DNA of 64,000 nt, from assembly GCF_003121295.1 (NCBI RefSeq), contig NZ_PHNC01000029.1:372001-436000 (forward strand). Reading direction: 5' to 3'. The notes beneath the pieces are model-generated. The model made no database searches. It was given only the letters and a program-made list of their open reading frames with translations, and was not told where the DNA came from. The position numbers and the translations under genes were made by a program. Positions 32,682-41,138 of the stretch are shown piece by piece. How positions within the stretch are numbered: the first letter of the stretch is position 1; every line of letters begins with the position of its first letter. The DNA is from Streptomyces orinoci. GTDB taxonomy: Bacteria > Actinomycetota > Actinomycetes > Streptomycetales > Streptomycetaceae.

Positions 32682-33554
32682 ATGCGCATCACTCGGTGGC
32701 GGCGGCCAGCCGCCCGGACCGCCGTGGCGGCGGTGTCGGCCGCACTGTCGGCGGCCCTGCTGCTGACCGGCTGCGACGACCGTACGGCCGCCACCGGCGA
32801 GCCCCGGGCCAAACCGACGCCCGGCCCGGTCTGGAACACCCACCCCCAGTCCATCGCCTCGCTCGGCGACTCCATCACCCGCGGCTATGACGCCTGCTCC
32901 CTGCTCGCCGACTGCCCCGAGGTCTCCTGGTCCACCGGTACCGAGGTGGACAGCCTGGCCGTCCGGCTGCTGCCGGCCCCGCAGGGGCACAGCTGGAACT
33001 ACGCCCGCACCGGCGCCCGGATGGCCGACCTGCCGGGCCAGATGCGCGCGGCCATCGCCCACCGGCCCCAGCTGGTGACGGTGCTGCTGGGCGCCAATGA
33101 CGCCTGCCGCACCGAGGTCGGCGCCATGACGCCGGTGGCCGACTACCGCCGCGACTTCGAGCGCTCGCTGGCCGAACTGCGCCGCGCCCTGCCCAGCACC
33201 CAGGTCTATGTGGCCAGCGTCCCGGACCTCAAACGGCTGTGGTCCCAGGGCAGCCGCAATCCGCTGGGCCGGCAGATCTGGAAGCTGGGCATCTGCCCCT
33301 CGATGCTGCGTGACGCCGAGGCCCAGGACGCCGCCAGCCGGCAGCGGCGGGCCGCGGTGGACCAGCGGGTCGGCGAGTACAACACGGTGCTCCGCCAGGT
33401 CTGCGAACGGGACCGGCTGTGCCGCTATGACGGCTCGGTCCATGAATTCGCCTTCGGTGACGACGAGTTGAGCCGCTGGGACTGGTTCCACCCCAATAAG
33501 CAGGGGCAGCGGGAGCTGGCCGAACTGGCCTACCGCCGGGTCACCGCGAGCTGA
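32682..33554 (+). CDS. SGNH/GDSL-family lipoprotein hydrolase
   Basis: A 290-residue esterase-like protein. The N-terminus is a lipoprotein signal with lipobox LLTGC (Cys31). SGNH blocks are clear: SLGDSITRGYDAC (Ser), GARMADL (Gly), LLGANDAC (Asn) and WFHPNKQG (His, preceded by Asp in WDW). It is expected on the outer face of the membrane, hydrolysing ester-linked lipids or cell-wall substituents. A GGAGGGGGAAG ribosome site precedes ATG 32682. The 288-base gap upstream holds a small hairpin (CGGGAG/CTCCCG, 32508-32524) and otherwise nothing recognisable. Confidence 0.9.
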   Translation: MRITRWRRPAARTAVAAVSAALSAALLLTGCDDRTAATGEPRAKPTPGPVWNTHPQSIASLGDSITRGYDACSLLADCPEVSWSTGTEVDSLAVRLLPAPQGHSWNYARTGARMADLPGQMRAAIAHRPQLVTVLLGANDACRTEVGAMTPVADYRRDFERSLAELRRALPSTQVYVASVPDLKRLWSQGSRNPLGRQIWKLGICPSMLRDAEAQDAASRQRRAAVDQRVGEYNTVLRQVCERDRLCRYDGSVHEFAFGDDELSRWDWFHPNKQGQRELAELAYRRVTAS

Positions 33555-33585
33555 GCACGGACTGAGCCCGCCCTTGAGCACGGCG

Positions 33586-33625
33586 GGGCAGGGGAAGGAC
33601 CCGTCAGGTGGTCCCGCCCCTGCCC
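33586..33625. terminator. Bidirectional terminator GDSL / MgtC
   Basis: GGGCAGGGG (33586-33594) pairs with CCCCTGCCC (33617-33625); the loop holds a second small stem (GGACC/GGTCC). It lies between converging genes. Confidence 0.8.
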
Positions 33626-33681
33626 AGCCGCACGTTATCGGATGAACCCGCCGGATTCCCAAGCGAGTTCACCCGGCGGCC

Positions 33682-34434
33682 TCACTCCGTGCTGTCGTGG
33701 TGGGTACGCAGGCCCACCCCCAGGATGCCGTCCCAGTCGGTCAGTTCCTCCACCAGCGGATGGGCGGAGACTCTGCCCTCCAGATTGAGCACCACATCCG
33801 CCTCCCGCACCTTCCCCTTCTCCTGGGCCTCCGACTCGATATGCACCCCCGTCACCCGGAACCCGCTGGTGGTGCACAGCTCCAGCACCCGGCCCAGCAG
33901 CCCGCGCCGGGTGCGGTAGGACAGCCGCAGCTCTATGCGCTCCACGGCCGGGGCACCGGCCAGCCGGCGGGATATCACCGGGAAGCCGCGCACCACCAGG
34001 AAGTGGACCAGCGTCGCCGCCACGCCCAGCAGCGGCAGCCCGCCCCCGCAGGCCATGCCGACCGCGCAGGTCAGCCAGATGGTCGCGGCCGTGGTCAGGC
34101 CGCGTACCGCGTCCCGGCGGACGAAGATCAGTCCGCCGCCGATAAAGCCGATGCCGGAGACGATCTGCGCCGCCACCCGCGAGGGATCCAGGGCCGTCCC
34201 CTGGAGCCCCACCACGGCACCGAAGCCATGGATGGAGACCTCCATGAACAGCGCGCTGCCCACCCCGACCAGGGTGTGGGTGCGCAGACCCGCGCTCTTC
34301 TGCCGCCACTCGCGCTCCAGACCGATCAGCGAGGACATCAGCAGGGCGAGGCCCAACTCGGTGAACTGACGGACTCCTTGGCCGCTGCCCGGGGTGAAGA
34401 GCGGCGGCGCCGACGCGAACTCCACTGTAGCCAT
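33682..34434 (-). CDS. MgtC/SapB-family membrane protein
   Basis: A 250-residue protein with about four to five helices and the MgtC signature LLMSSLIGLEREWRQKSAGLRTH near residue 32, followed by VGVGSALFM. The C-terminal soluble domain (about 165-250) is ACT-like. MgtC proteins help cells cope with low magnesium or acid stress. Start is ATG (MATVEFASAPP). The neighbours give no further clue; it is divergent from the pyroglutamyl-peptidase-like gene. Confidence 0.9.
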   Translation of the reverse strand: MATVEFASAPPLFTPGSGQGVRQFTELGLALLMSSLIGLEREWRQKSAGLRTHTLVGVGSALFMEVSIHGFGAVVGLQGTALDPSRVAAQIVSGIGFIGGGLIFVRRDAVRGLTTAATIWLTCAVGMACGGGLPLLGVAATLVHFLVVRGFPVISRRLAGAPAVERIELRLSYRTRRGLLGRVLELCTTSGFRVTGVHIESEAQEKGKVREADVVLNLEGRVSAHPLVEELTDWDGILGVGLRTHHDSTE

Positions 34435-34524
34435 ACGGCCATTGTGGCCGGAAAGCTACGGCCCTGACAGAGCGTCCGCTCCGGCCCTACCGTTTGTTCC
34501 GGCGCGGTGATTTCATGCGGCCCC

Positions 34525-35802
34525 ATGAGAATCAGCACGCTCACCCCGGGCCTGCGGGGCGCCCTCCTCGCCGCCACCATCCTGCTGCTGTCCCCGCTCG
34601 CCGCGCCCGCCCAGGCGGCGCCCGGCACCCCCTCGCCCACCGTGGAGGAACAGCGGCTCGGCGGCCGCATACCGCAGGAGATTCTGCGGCGCAGCGGCTT
34701 CGACCGGGTCGGCGCCGATTTCGCCCGCGCCCTGGCCGGCGTCCACAGCCTGGACCAGGCCGACCGGCTGGCCACCGAGCAGGGGCGGCGGCTATGGCGC
34801 CGGGCGGTGGACCGGGTCCAGGGGCGGGGGCCCTCCGGTGGTGATCTGAGCCGGGACGACGACCGTCCGCTGTACTGGGCCCGGCTGGAGCTGACCGGCC
34901 AACTGCGCCGCTGGCAGCCGGAGTTCGCCCTGGACGACCGGCACCGGGCGGCACTGATGGAGCGGGTGGAGCGGGCCTCGCGGGGCCAGGATTCCATCAC
35001 CTTCCCGGCCGGTCACCGCGTCAAGCGCATCCTGGTGACCGGCTTCGACCCCTTTGAACTCGACGACGACGCACGGCGGTCCAACCCCTCGGGCGCGGCC
35101 GCGCTGGCGCTGGACGGCACCACGGTCAACACCCCCTCGGGTCCGGCCCGCATCGAGACCGTGCTCTTCCCGGTGCGCTGGGACGACTTCGCGGCCGGCA
35201 CGGTGGAGCACACCCTGCTGCCGTACTTCCGCCCCGGGCCGCGGCAGGTGGACATGTTCACCACCATCAGCCAGGGCCGCCCCGGCCGCTTCGATCTGGA
35301 GCGCACCAACGGCGCCTGGCGGGGCGGCTTCGAGGACAACGCCCGGATCTCCCGGGAGGGCATGGTGCCGGTGCCGCCCGGGGTGCCCAGCGTCCATCCG
35401 CAGCCGCAGTGGACGGTGACCACCCTGCCGTACGCGGCCATCACCACCGCCAAGACCGGCTCCTACCCGGTGTACGACCACACCGATGTCACCGAGATCC
35501 CGGCGGGCGGCACCGAGCCGGTCGAGCGGCCGGACGGACCGACGCCCGGCTCCACCGCCCGGGCCGGGGGCGGCGGTGACTACCTCTCCAATGAGATCGC
35601 CTACCGGGCGACGCTGCTGCGGGACGCGGTGAAGCTCCGGGTTCCGGGCGGCCATCTGCACACCCCGGTGCTGGAGTTCGGCGCCGGCAACACCTCACCG
35701 GACGGGGCGGTGACCGATCCGGACTTCGTCCGCAACCGGCTGGCCATCGTGGCCCAGGTGCGGTCGGTGCTCATGGTGGCGGCGGGCACCCTGCGCGGGT
35801 GA
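34525..35802 (+). CDS. Secreted pyroglutamyl-peptidase-I-like protein, catalytic Cys replaced
   Basis: A 425-residue protein with a signal peptide (cleavage likely after APAQA near residue 31). After an uncharacterised N-terminal region it has a peptidase C15-like domain: TGFDPFELDD near 171 with RRSNPSGAA. The segment that normally carries the catalytic Cys (AGxYxCN) reads GGDYLSNEIAYRATL near 350, so Cys is Ser; a His follows in GGHLHTPVL. It may be inactive, or use Ser. C15 enzymes are usually 200-220 residues and cytosolic, so secretion and length are unusual. Start ATG 34525 gives the signal peptide. Confidence 0.75.
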   Translation: MRISTLTPGLRGALLAATILLLSPLAAPAQAAPGTPSPTVEEQRLGGRIPQEILRRSGFDRVGADFARALAGVHSLDQADRLATEQGRRLWRRAVDRVQGRGPSGGDLSRDDDRPLYWARLELTGQLRRWQPEFALDDRHRAALMERVERASRGQDSITFPAGHRVKRILVTGFDPFELDDDARRSNPSGAAALALDGTTVNTPSGPARIETVLFPVRWDDFAAGTVEHTLLPYFRPGPRQVDMFTTISQGRPGRFDLERTNGAWRGGFEDNARISREGMVPVPPGVPSVHPQPQWTVTTLPYAAITTAKTGSYPVYDHTDVTEIPAGGTEPVERPDGPTPGSTARAGGGGDYLSNEIAYRATLLRDAVKLRVPGGHLHTPVLEFGAGNTSPDGAVTDPDFVRNRLAIVAQVRSVLMVAAGTLRG

Positions 35803-35812
35803 TGATGGGCCA

Positions 35813-36523
35813 ATGATCATCGCAGCTGCCCAGTTCACCGCCCGCCCCCTGGACATCGGGGTCAATGTGGCGGTGATGTCCGAATTGCTGGCCGAGGCGG
35901 CGGAGCGCGGTGCCTCGCTGGTGGTCTTCCCCGAGCTGGCGGTGAGCGGCTATGAACTCGACGCGATCGTGGCCGGTCAGGACCGGCTGACCCTGGAACC
36001 GGACGACCCCCGGCTGCTTCCGCTGCGCGAGGCGTGCCGGGCGGCGGGGGTCACCGCGGTGGTCAACTGCGCCGGGCGCGGGCCGGTGATCCAGTCCCTG
36101 GTGTACGGGCCGGACGGGGAACTGCTCACCCGCTATCTCAAGCGGTGTGTAACGGACACCGAGCGGGCCGCGGGCTTCACGGGCGGTACGGAGGACGGCC
36201 GGTTCACGGTGGACGGGGTCCGGGTGGGGCTGCTGATCTGTTACGACGCCCACTTCCCGGAGCTGACCGCGGCCGCGGTGGCCGACAACTGCTCGCTGGT
36301 GGTGGCGAGTTCGCTGTACGGGCGCGGCGGCGGCGTGGAGGAACGGGCCGAGCTCTTCCCCCGGCTCGCCAAGGAGCACGGGATGCCGGTGCTGCTCGCC
36401 AACCATGTGGGGCCGGCCGGGAGTTATGTGGGGTGCGGGCTGAGTGCGGTGTGGGGGGTGGACGGGTCGGTGCTGGCCGAAGCGCCGGGTGAGGCACCCG
36501 GGTTGGCGCTCGCCGAGATCTGA
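35813..36523 (+). CDS. Carbon-nitrogen hydrolase (nitrilase superfamily)
   Basis: A 236-residue amidase. The Glu-Lys-Cys triad is Glu41 (VVFPELAVSGY), Lys109 (YLKRCVTD) and Cys143 (LLICYDAHFPE). Short members of this kind hydrolyse omega-amides or deaminate damaged metabolites. ATG 35813 is ten bases after the preceding gene, so the two may be co-transcribed. The substrate cannot be assigned. Confidence 0.9.
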   Translation: MIIAAAQFTARPLDIGVNVAVMSELLAEAAERGASLVVFPELAVSGYELDAIVAGQDRLTLEPDDPRLLPLREACRAAGVTAVVNCAGRGPVIQSLVYGPDGELLTRYLKRCVTDTERAAGFTGGTEDGRFTVDGVRVGLLICYDAHFPELTAAAVADNCSLVVASSLYGRGGGVEERAELFPRLAKEHGMPVLLANHVGPAGSYVGCGLSAVWGVDGSVLAEAPGEAPGLALAEI

Positions 36524-36556
36524 CCCGCCCGCCTTTACTCACCGGGCAATCGGGCG

Positions 36557-36600
36557 GGTGGGTGGGCGGAACACGCCCCGAAGGGGCGTGCCCACCCACC
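36557..36600. terminator. Nested bidirectional terminator
   Basis: Outer stem GGTGGGTGGGC (36557-36567) with GCCCACCCACC (36590-36600); inner stem ACGCCCC (36573-36579) with GGGGCGT (36583-36589) and loop GAA. It separates the converging nitrilase and Ohr genes. Confidence 0.88.
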
Positions 36601-36605
36601 AACGG

Positions 36606-37028
36606 TCAGCCGATGACGCTCAGCGTCACCTCGACATTCCCCCGCACCGCCCGCGAGTACGGGCACACCTGATGCGCCTTCTCCACCAGCGCGGTGGCCA
36701 CCGCCTGGTCCACACCGGGGATGCGGGCGGAGACCGCCACCGCGAGCCCGTACCCGCCATCGGCCGTCTTCCCCAGCCCGACCTCCGCGGTCACCGTGGA
36801 CCCGGAGACATCGGCCCCCTCGCGCCGGGCCACCACTCCCAGCGCACTCTGGAAGCAGGCCGCGTACCCGGCCGCGAACAGCTGCTCGGGGTTGGTCCCG
36901 GCCCCGCTGCCGCCCAGCTCCTTCGGCGGATTGACCACCACATCCAGCTTGCCGTCGTCGCTGGCGACCCGTCCGTCCCGCCCGTTCTCGGCGGTGGCCA
37001 CCGCGGTGTACAGCACGTCCATGGACAT
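36606..37028 (-). CDS. ohr: Organic hydroperoxide resistance protein (Ohr/OsmC)
   Basis: A 140-residue Ohr-type peroxidase. The two reactive cysteines are Cys58 (GYAACFQSAL) and Cys near 122 (HQVCPYSRAV), with the Ohr motif NPEQLFAAGY. It reduces organic hydroperoxides using lipoyl-type thiols. Its ATG (MSMDVLYTAV) overlaps the stop of the upstream reductase gene (TGATG), so the two are translationally coupled. The MarR gene divergent from that operon is a likely OhrR-like regulator. Confidence 0.92.
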   Translation of the reverse strand: MSMDVLYTAVATAENGRDGRVASDDGKLDVVVNPPKELGGSGAGTNPEQLFAAGYAACFQSALGVVARREGADVSGSTVTAEVGLGKTADGGYGLAVAVSARIPGVDQAVATALVEKAHQVCPYSRAVRGNVEVTLSVIG

Positions 37029-38050
37029 CACTCGGCCCCCAGGTTCACGATCATCTTGCCGGTGTTGTCGCCGCGCAGCAGGCCCAGGAAGGCCTCCACC
37101 GCGTTGTCGATTCCATTGACCACCGTCTCGTCGTACTTCAGCTCGCCGGACCGGATCCAGCCGCCGACCTCGTCCACGAACTGCTGCCGCAGATGCCCGT
37201 GGTCGCTGACGATCATGCCCTGGAGCCGCAGCCGCTTGCCGATGGCCTGGACCAGATTCCGCGGGCCGGGCGTGGGCTCGGTGGCGTTGTACTGGGCGAT
37301 GGCCCCGCACAGGGTGACCCGTCCATGGACGTTCAGCGCCCCGATCGCCGCCTCCAGGTGCTCCCCGCCGACATTGTCGAAGTAGACGTCGATGCCCTCG
37401 GGCGCGGCCTCGGCCAGCTGCTCGGCGACCGGGCCCTTCTTGTAGTTGAAGGCGGCGTTGAAGCCGTACTCCTCGATCAGGCGGCGCACCTTCTCGTCCG
37501 AGCCGGCGCTGCCGATCACCCGGGAGGCGCCCTTGAGCCGGGCCATCTGCCCGACCTGGCTGCCCACCGCGCCGGCCGCACCGGAGACGAACACCGCGTC
37601 GCCCTCCTTGAAGGAGGCGACCTCGAACAGGCCGGCGTAGGCGGTCATTCCGGGCATGCCCAGCGCGCCCAGATAGGCGGAGAGCGGCGCGGCACCGGCG
37701 TCGGCCTTGACCGCCCGGGTGGCGTCCACCACCGCGTACTCGCGCCAGCCGAGGTCGTGCAGCACATGGTCGCCGACCGCGAAGCCCGCGGAGCGGGAGG
37801 CGATGACCTCGCCGATGGCGCCGCCGCTCATCGGACGGTTCAGCGAGAAGGGCGGGACATAGGACTTGCTCTCGTTCATCCGGCCCCGCATATAGGGGTC
37901 CACGGACATATAGAGGTTGCGGACCAGGATCTGGCCCTCACCGGGCTCGGTCACCGGCTCCTCGCGCAGGGCGAAGTCCTCCGGCTTGGGCCAGCCCTGC
38001 GGGCGGGCGACCAGGTGCCAGGCGCGGCCGGCGGCGGGTGTGACGGACAT
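37028..38050 (-). CDS. Zinc-independent MDR NADP oxidoreductase
   Basis: A 340-residue medium-chain reductase of the prostaglandin/leukotriene reductase-like group (CurA type). It has the NADP-binding GAAGAVGSQVGQMA and YMRGRMNES, FDNVGGEHLEA. It lacks the zinc-ligand pattern, so it should reduce double bonds of enones. It starts with ATG after GGAGAGG and is coupled to ohr, suggesting a joint role in clearing lipid peroxide products. Confidence 0.92.
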   Translation of the reverse strand: MSVTPAAGRAWHLVARPQGWPKPEDFALREEPVTEPGEGQILVRNLYMSVDPYMRGRMNESKSYVPPFSLNRPMSGGAIGEVIASRSAGFAVGDHVLHDLGWREYAVVDATRAVKADAGAAPLSAYLGALGMPGMTAYAGLFEVASFKEGDAVFVSGAAGAVGSQVGQMARLKGASRVIGSAGSDEKVRRLIEEYGFNAAFNYKKGPVAEQLAEAAPEGIDVYFDNVGGEHLEAAIGALNVHGRVTLCGAIAQYNATEPTPGPRNLVQAIGKRLRLQGMIVSDHGHLRQQFVDEVGGWIRSGELKYDETVVNGIDNAVEAFLGLLRGDNTGKMIVNLGAE

Positions 38051-38072
38051 GGTTCGACCCTCTCCGGGTTAG

Positions 38073-38123
38073 TTCAGTACCTGAAACAACCCTGCACCTA
38101 GATATTTTATGTTGTCAAGCAAC
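38073..38123. promoter_or_regulatory. Candidate MarR operator region
   Basis: Two dyads lie in the 89-base divergent gap: TTCAG-TAC-CTGAA (38073-38085) and GTTG-TCAAG-CAAC (38111-38123). The latter resembles MarR-family sites and overlaps the region just before marR; an AT-rich stretch (ATATTTTAT) lies between them, unusual for this genome and likely part of a promoter. Confidence 0.6.
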
Positions 38124-38139
38124 TGGGTAGGCTGTCCCC

Positions 38140-38580
38140 ATGCCCCGATCCGTTCCCCGCTCCGATCCGCTCACCGTCGAGGTGGTCGAACTCATCGCGA
38201 CCATCGTGGCGCGCTATCACGAGGAGTACGAGGCGGTGGCCGCCCGGCACTCGCTGACCGGCGCCCAGGCCAAGCTGCTGGCCCTGCTGTCCCGGGAGTC
38301 GCTGCCCATGCGGCAGATCGCCCAGCGGCTGAAGTGCGAGCCCTCCAATGTCACCGGCATCGTGGACCGGCTGGAGACCCGGGGGCTGGTGGAGCGCCGC
38401 CCGGCCCCGGACGACCGCCGGGTGAAACTGGCCGCGGCCACGGAAGCGGGCCGGGAGACGGCCCAACTCCTGCGCGCCGAGCTGGACTTCGCCCGGGAGC
38501 CGCTGGCCGCGCTGTCCCAGGACGAACGCACGGTGCTGCGGGATCTGCTGCGCCGGATGGTGGGTGAGTCCCCCGTATGA
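38140..38580 (+). CDS. MarR-family regulator
   Basis: A 146-residue winged-helix protein. The DNA-binding part is LPMRQIAQRLKCEPSNVTGIVDRLETRGLVERRPAPDD (in two motifs, residues about 55-95). There is one Cys (KCEPS) in the recognition helix region rather than the N-terminal redox Cys of OhrR, so peroxide sensing by the standard OhrR mechanism is not certain. It is divergent from the reductase-ohr pair and its stop overlaps the next start (ATGA). Confidence 0.92.
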   Translation: MPRSVPRSDPLTVEVVELIATIVARYHEEYEAVAARHSLTGAQAKLLALLSRESLPMRQIAQRLKCEPSNVTGIVDRLETRGLVERRPAPDDRRVKLAAATEAGRETAQLLRAELDFAREPLAALSQDERTVLRDLLRRMVGESPV

Positions 38581-39176
38581 GCTCCGCGTCCGGCAAGGAT
38601 TCCGCCGCCTTCGGCCCCGACGACTTCCAGCTCGTCCTGCTGCGCCGGATGGCCGACTTCCAGCCACATCTGGTCGAGGACGCCCTGCGCCGGCTGGGCG
38701 TGGGCCGGGGCGAGCTGCGCGAGGCCAACCGGCGCTGGCAGGCCATGGTGCGCTCACCGCGGTCGCGGGCCGCCGGGGCCCGCTACCGGTCGGTGCTCGG
38801 GCCGCCGGAGAGTACGGGCAGCCGGCGGATCGGCGATCTGACCTTCGAGGCGGCCCTGTGGCCGGTGCCGCTCTGGCCGGATCTGCGCTTCGAGGTCCTC
38901 ACCGCGCCGGGCGGCGCGGTCTTCAATGAGTGGCTGGTACGGGCGCCGGGCGCGGCCCCGCCGGTGCCGCATACGGTCGAGGAGCTGACGCCCTGGAGCC
39001 ACACGGTGGATGAGGTGGCCCGGGCCTTCGCCCCGGCCCGTCCCATGGAGGGCACCGCGCCGACCCGCTGGCGGCTCTCCTTCACGGCCGACGACGCGGC
39101 CGGGGGCAGGGGTGAGTATGTGGCGGACTTCACCTGGGGGTTGCTGCAGGAGGTCACACCGGCCGCCGGCGGGTAA
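38577..39176 (+). CDS. Unrecognised 199-residue protein coupled to marR
   Basis: I do not recognise the family. The protein is soluble, with an N-terminal helical part (LVLLRRMADFQPHLVEDALRRLGVGRG), a middle segment of DLTFEAALWPVPLWPDL type with many Trp/Pro, and a C-terminal beta-like part (RWRLSFTADD, YVADFTWGLLQ). The ATG overlaps the marR stop by four bases, so the two are co-translated. A role linked to the MarR signal is possible. No membrane segment or catalytic motif is seen. Confidence 0.75.
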   Translation: MSSASGKDSAAFGPDDFQLVLLRRMADFQPHLVEDALRRLGVGRGELREANRRWQAMVRSPRSRAAGARYRSVLGPPESTGSRRIGDLTFEAALWPVPLWPDLRFEVLTAPGGAVFNEWLVRAPGAAPPVPHTVEELTPWSHTVDEVARAFAPARPMEGTAPTRWRLSFTADDAAGGRGEYVADFTWGLLQEVTPAAGG

Positions 39177-39259
39177 TGGGCTCGCCCATCCGACTCATCC
39201 TTCAGGTGGACCCGAACCGTCCGTTTGCCCGATGAGCGGCCCGTAAAGCCGCACCTACG

Positions 39260-39817
39260 GTGAAGGACATGCCCCGCACCCGCGTCATCCTCTTCGCCCT
39301 GGCGGCCTTCGCGGCACTGGCCCTGCCGGCCGTCCTGGTGACCAGCCAGAACGACGCCGGAAAAGCCATCGGCACACCCGCCTCCGCCGAGGAACCCCAG
39401 CGGCTCACCATCCCCTCCATCGATGTGAACAGCCCCCTGCTCCGTCTGGCCCCCGACAAGGCGCCCCCGCCCGAGAATGGCATGACCGCCGGCTGGTACA
39501 CGGCCAGCGCCCGCCCCGGAGAGCCCGGCGCGGCCGTGATCATCGGCCATAAGGCCCCTGACGGCCGGGCGGTCTTCCGCGACCTGCACAGGGTGGGCAA
39601 AGGCGAGGCCATCGAGGTCGAGCGCGGCGACGGCAAGGTGCTGCGCTTCACCGTCACCGCGACCCGGACCCTGGACAAGCCCGCCGACTTCCCCGCCGCC
39701 GAGGTCTTCCACGCCCCCGGGGAACGGGCGCTGCGCCTGGTCACCTGCACCGGTGAGCGGGACGCCCGGGGCCACCCGGTCCATGACCTGGTCGTCTACG
39801 CCACGCTGCGTTCCTGA
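39260..39817 (+). CDS. Class F sortase
   Basis: A 185-residue sortase with an N-terminal anchor (VILFALAAFAALALPAVLV). The catalytic His is in VIIGHKAPDG, Cys in RLVTCTGERD, and the Arg lies in the following segment (ERDARGH). Class F enzymes are common in actinobacteria. No LPXTG-type substrate gene is beside it, so its targets are elsewhere. Start GTG 39260 or ATG 39269; neither has a clear ribosome site. Confidence 0.85.
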   Translation: MKDMPRTRVILFALAAFAALALPAVLVTSQNDAGKAIGTPASAEEPQRLTIPSIDVNSPLLRLAPDKAPPPENGMTAGWYTASARPGEPGAAVIIGHKAPDGRAVFRDLHRVGKGEAIEVERGDGKVLRFTVTATRTLDKPADFPAAEVFHAPGERALRLVTCTGERDARGHPVHDLVVYATLRS

Positions 39818-39956
39818 CGGCCCGCCCCGCCGGCGGCCCCGGGAGCCCGGCCTTAGGCGGTGTCCGACGACTCGTGGACCGTGCCAGCGCCGGGTGCCGT
39901 TCCTCCGGTGAGCGGCCCCATGACCCGCGGTCATGTGTCACGTGCGGGCGCATGTG

Positions 39957-39992
39957 GCTGGTCGCGCAGTTCCCCGCGCCCCTTAGGGGCGC
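39957..39992. repeat. Streptomyces repeat acting as bidirectional terminator
   Basis: GGTCGCGCAGTTCCCCGCGC followed by the perfect stem GCGCCCC (39976-39982)/GGGGCGC (39986-39992), loop TTA. It lies between the converging sortase and OsmC genes and belongs to the same repeat family as 7589, 20231 and 20337. Confidence 0.8.
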
Positions 39993-40016
39993 CCCAAGAG
40001 CCGTCGGACAGCCCCT

Positions 40017-40442
40017 CTAGGCCAGCTCGGCCGTCAGCGTGATGGTGGTACCGGCCAGCGCCTGGCTGACCGGGCAGTTCTTCTTGGCCTCCTCGGCCGC
40101 CGCGGCGAAGCCCGCCTCGTCCAGGCCGGGCACCTCGCCCCGTACCGAGAGATGGATGCCGGTGATGCCCTCGCCCGGCTGGAAGGTGACCTCGGCCTTG
40201 GTCTCCAGCCGGGTGGGCGGCGTTCCGGCACCGGTCAGACCGTGTGAGAGCGCCATGGCGAAGCAGCTGGAGTGAGCGCCCGCGATCAGCTCCTCCGGGC
40301 TGGTTTTGCCATTGGCCTGCTCCGCCCGGGAGGGCCAGCTGACCGGCTGGCCGGGGATGCCGGACGAGTCGAAGGTGACGGTGCCACTGCCCTTGAGCAG
40401 CTCGCCTTCCCACACGGTGTGCGCGACGCGGTTGGTTGCCAC
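40017..40442 (-). CDS. OsmC-family peroxiredoxin
   Basis: A 141-residue OsmC protein, a second member of the family in this window. Reactive Cys residues are in GAHSSCFAMAL and KKNCPVSQAL; the segment TSPEELIAGAH is typical. It differs from the Ohr protein in the absence of the Ohr-type NPEQLFAAGY. It would detoxify organic or fatty-acid peroxides. GTG 40442 is preceded by GAGAGGACC. It stands 108 bases downstream of a thioredoxin gene on the same strand. Confidence 0.92.
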   Translation of the reverse strand: MATNRVAHTVWEGELLKGSGTVTFDSSGIPGQPVSWPSRAEQANGKTSPEELIAGAHSSCFAMALSHGLTGAGTPPTRLETKAEVTFQPGEGITGIHLSVRGEVPGLDEAGFAAAAEEAKKNCPVSQALAGTTITLTAELA

Positions 40443-40550
40443 GATGGTCCTCTCGAAAGCCGGTTGCGAAGATCGGGACTCCCCGACCCTCTCGTTCCGT
40501 TCCCGCGCGGGACGCCTCCCCAACCCCGGAACGCCTGGCCGGGCCCGGGC

Positions 40551-40952
40551 TCAGACCGAGGCGTCCCCGCCCTCCGCGCCGTCCCCGCCCGTGGCCCGGG
40601 CGACCGAGGCCCGTACCTCGTCCATGTCCAGCGCCCGCGCCTGCCGGATGACGTCCTCCAGCGCGGGCTCGGGCAGTGCCCCGGGCTGGGCGTAGACCGC
40701 GATGTTGTCCCGCACGATCATCAGCGTGGGAATGGAGCTGATCTCGAAGGCGGCGGCCAGCTCCGGCTGGGCCTCGGTGTCCACCTTGGCGAACACCAGG
40801 TCGTCATGGCGCGCCGCGGCGCCCTCGAAGACCGGCGCAAACCGCCGGCAGGGGCCGCACCACTCGGCCCAGAAGTCGATCAGGACGAACGGGCTGTCCG
40901 CCACGACCGCGTCGAAGTTGTCCTTGGTGAGTTCCACGGTGCCGCCGGCCAT
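40551..40952 (-). CDS. Thioredoxin
   Basis: A 133-residue thioredoxin fold with the active site FWAEWCGPCRRF (Cys32, Cys35) and the cis-Pro in SIPTLMIV. The acidic C-terminal extension of about 25 residues (beyond the usual 108) is Ala/Gly/Asp-rich. It could donate electrons to the adjacent OsmC protein. ATG 40952 has GAGG eight bases upstream; a GTG at 40961 is less likely. Confidence 0.92.
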   Translation of the reverse strand: MAGGTVELTKDNFDAVVADSPFVLIDFWAEWCGPCRRFAPVFEGAAARHDDLVFAKVDTEAQPELAAAFEISSIPTLMIVRDNIAVYAQPGALPEPALEDVIRQARALDMDEVRASVARATGGDGAEGGDASV

Positions 40953-41138
40953 GCCGCGCACCTCGCTTTCCGTCTCTCGTCCGGTTCGGTCCGGTGGGCG
41001 TGCGATGGGTCACGGGCGGCAACCGGGCCGCGGCGGCCGGTATTCCGGCTCCCGCCGGGCAGGCACCCGATGGCCTACACGCACCTCCCGGCCCAGCCGA
41101 TGTGACCGTGGTTACATCCTCCCTGGAGGTGATTTCGT

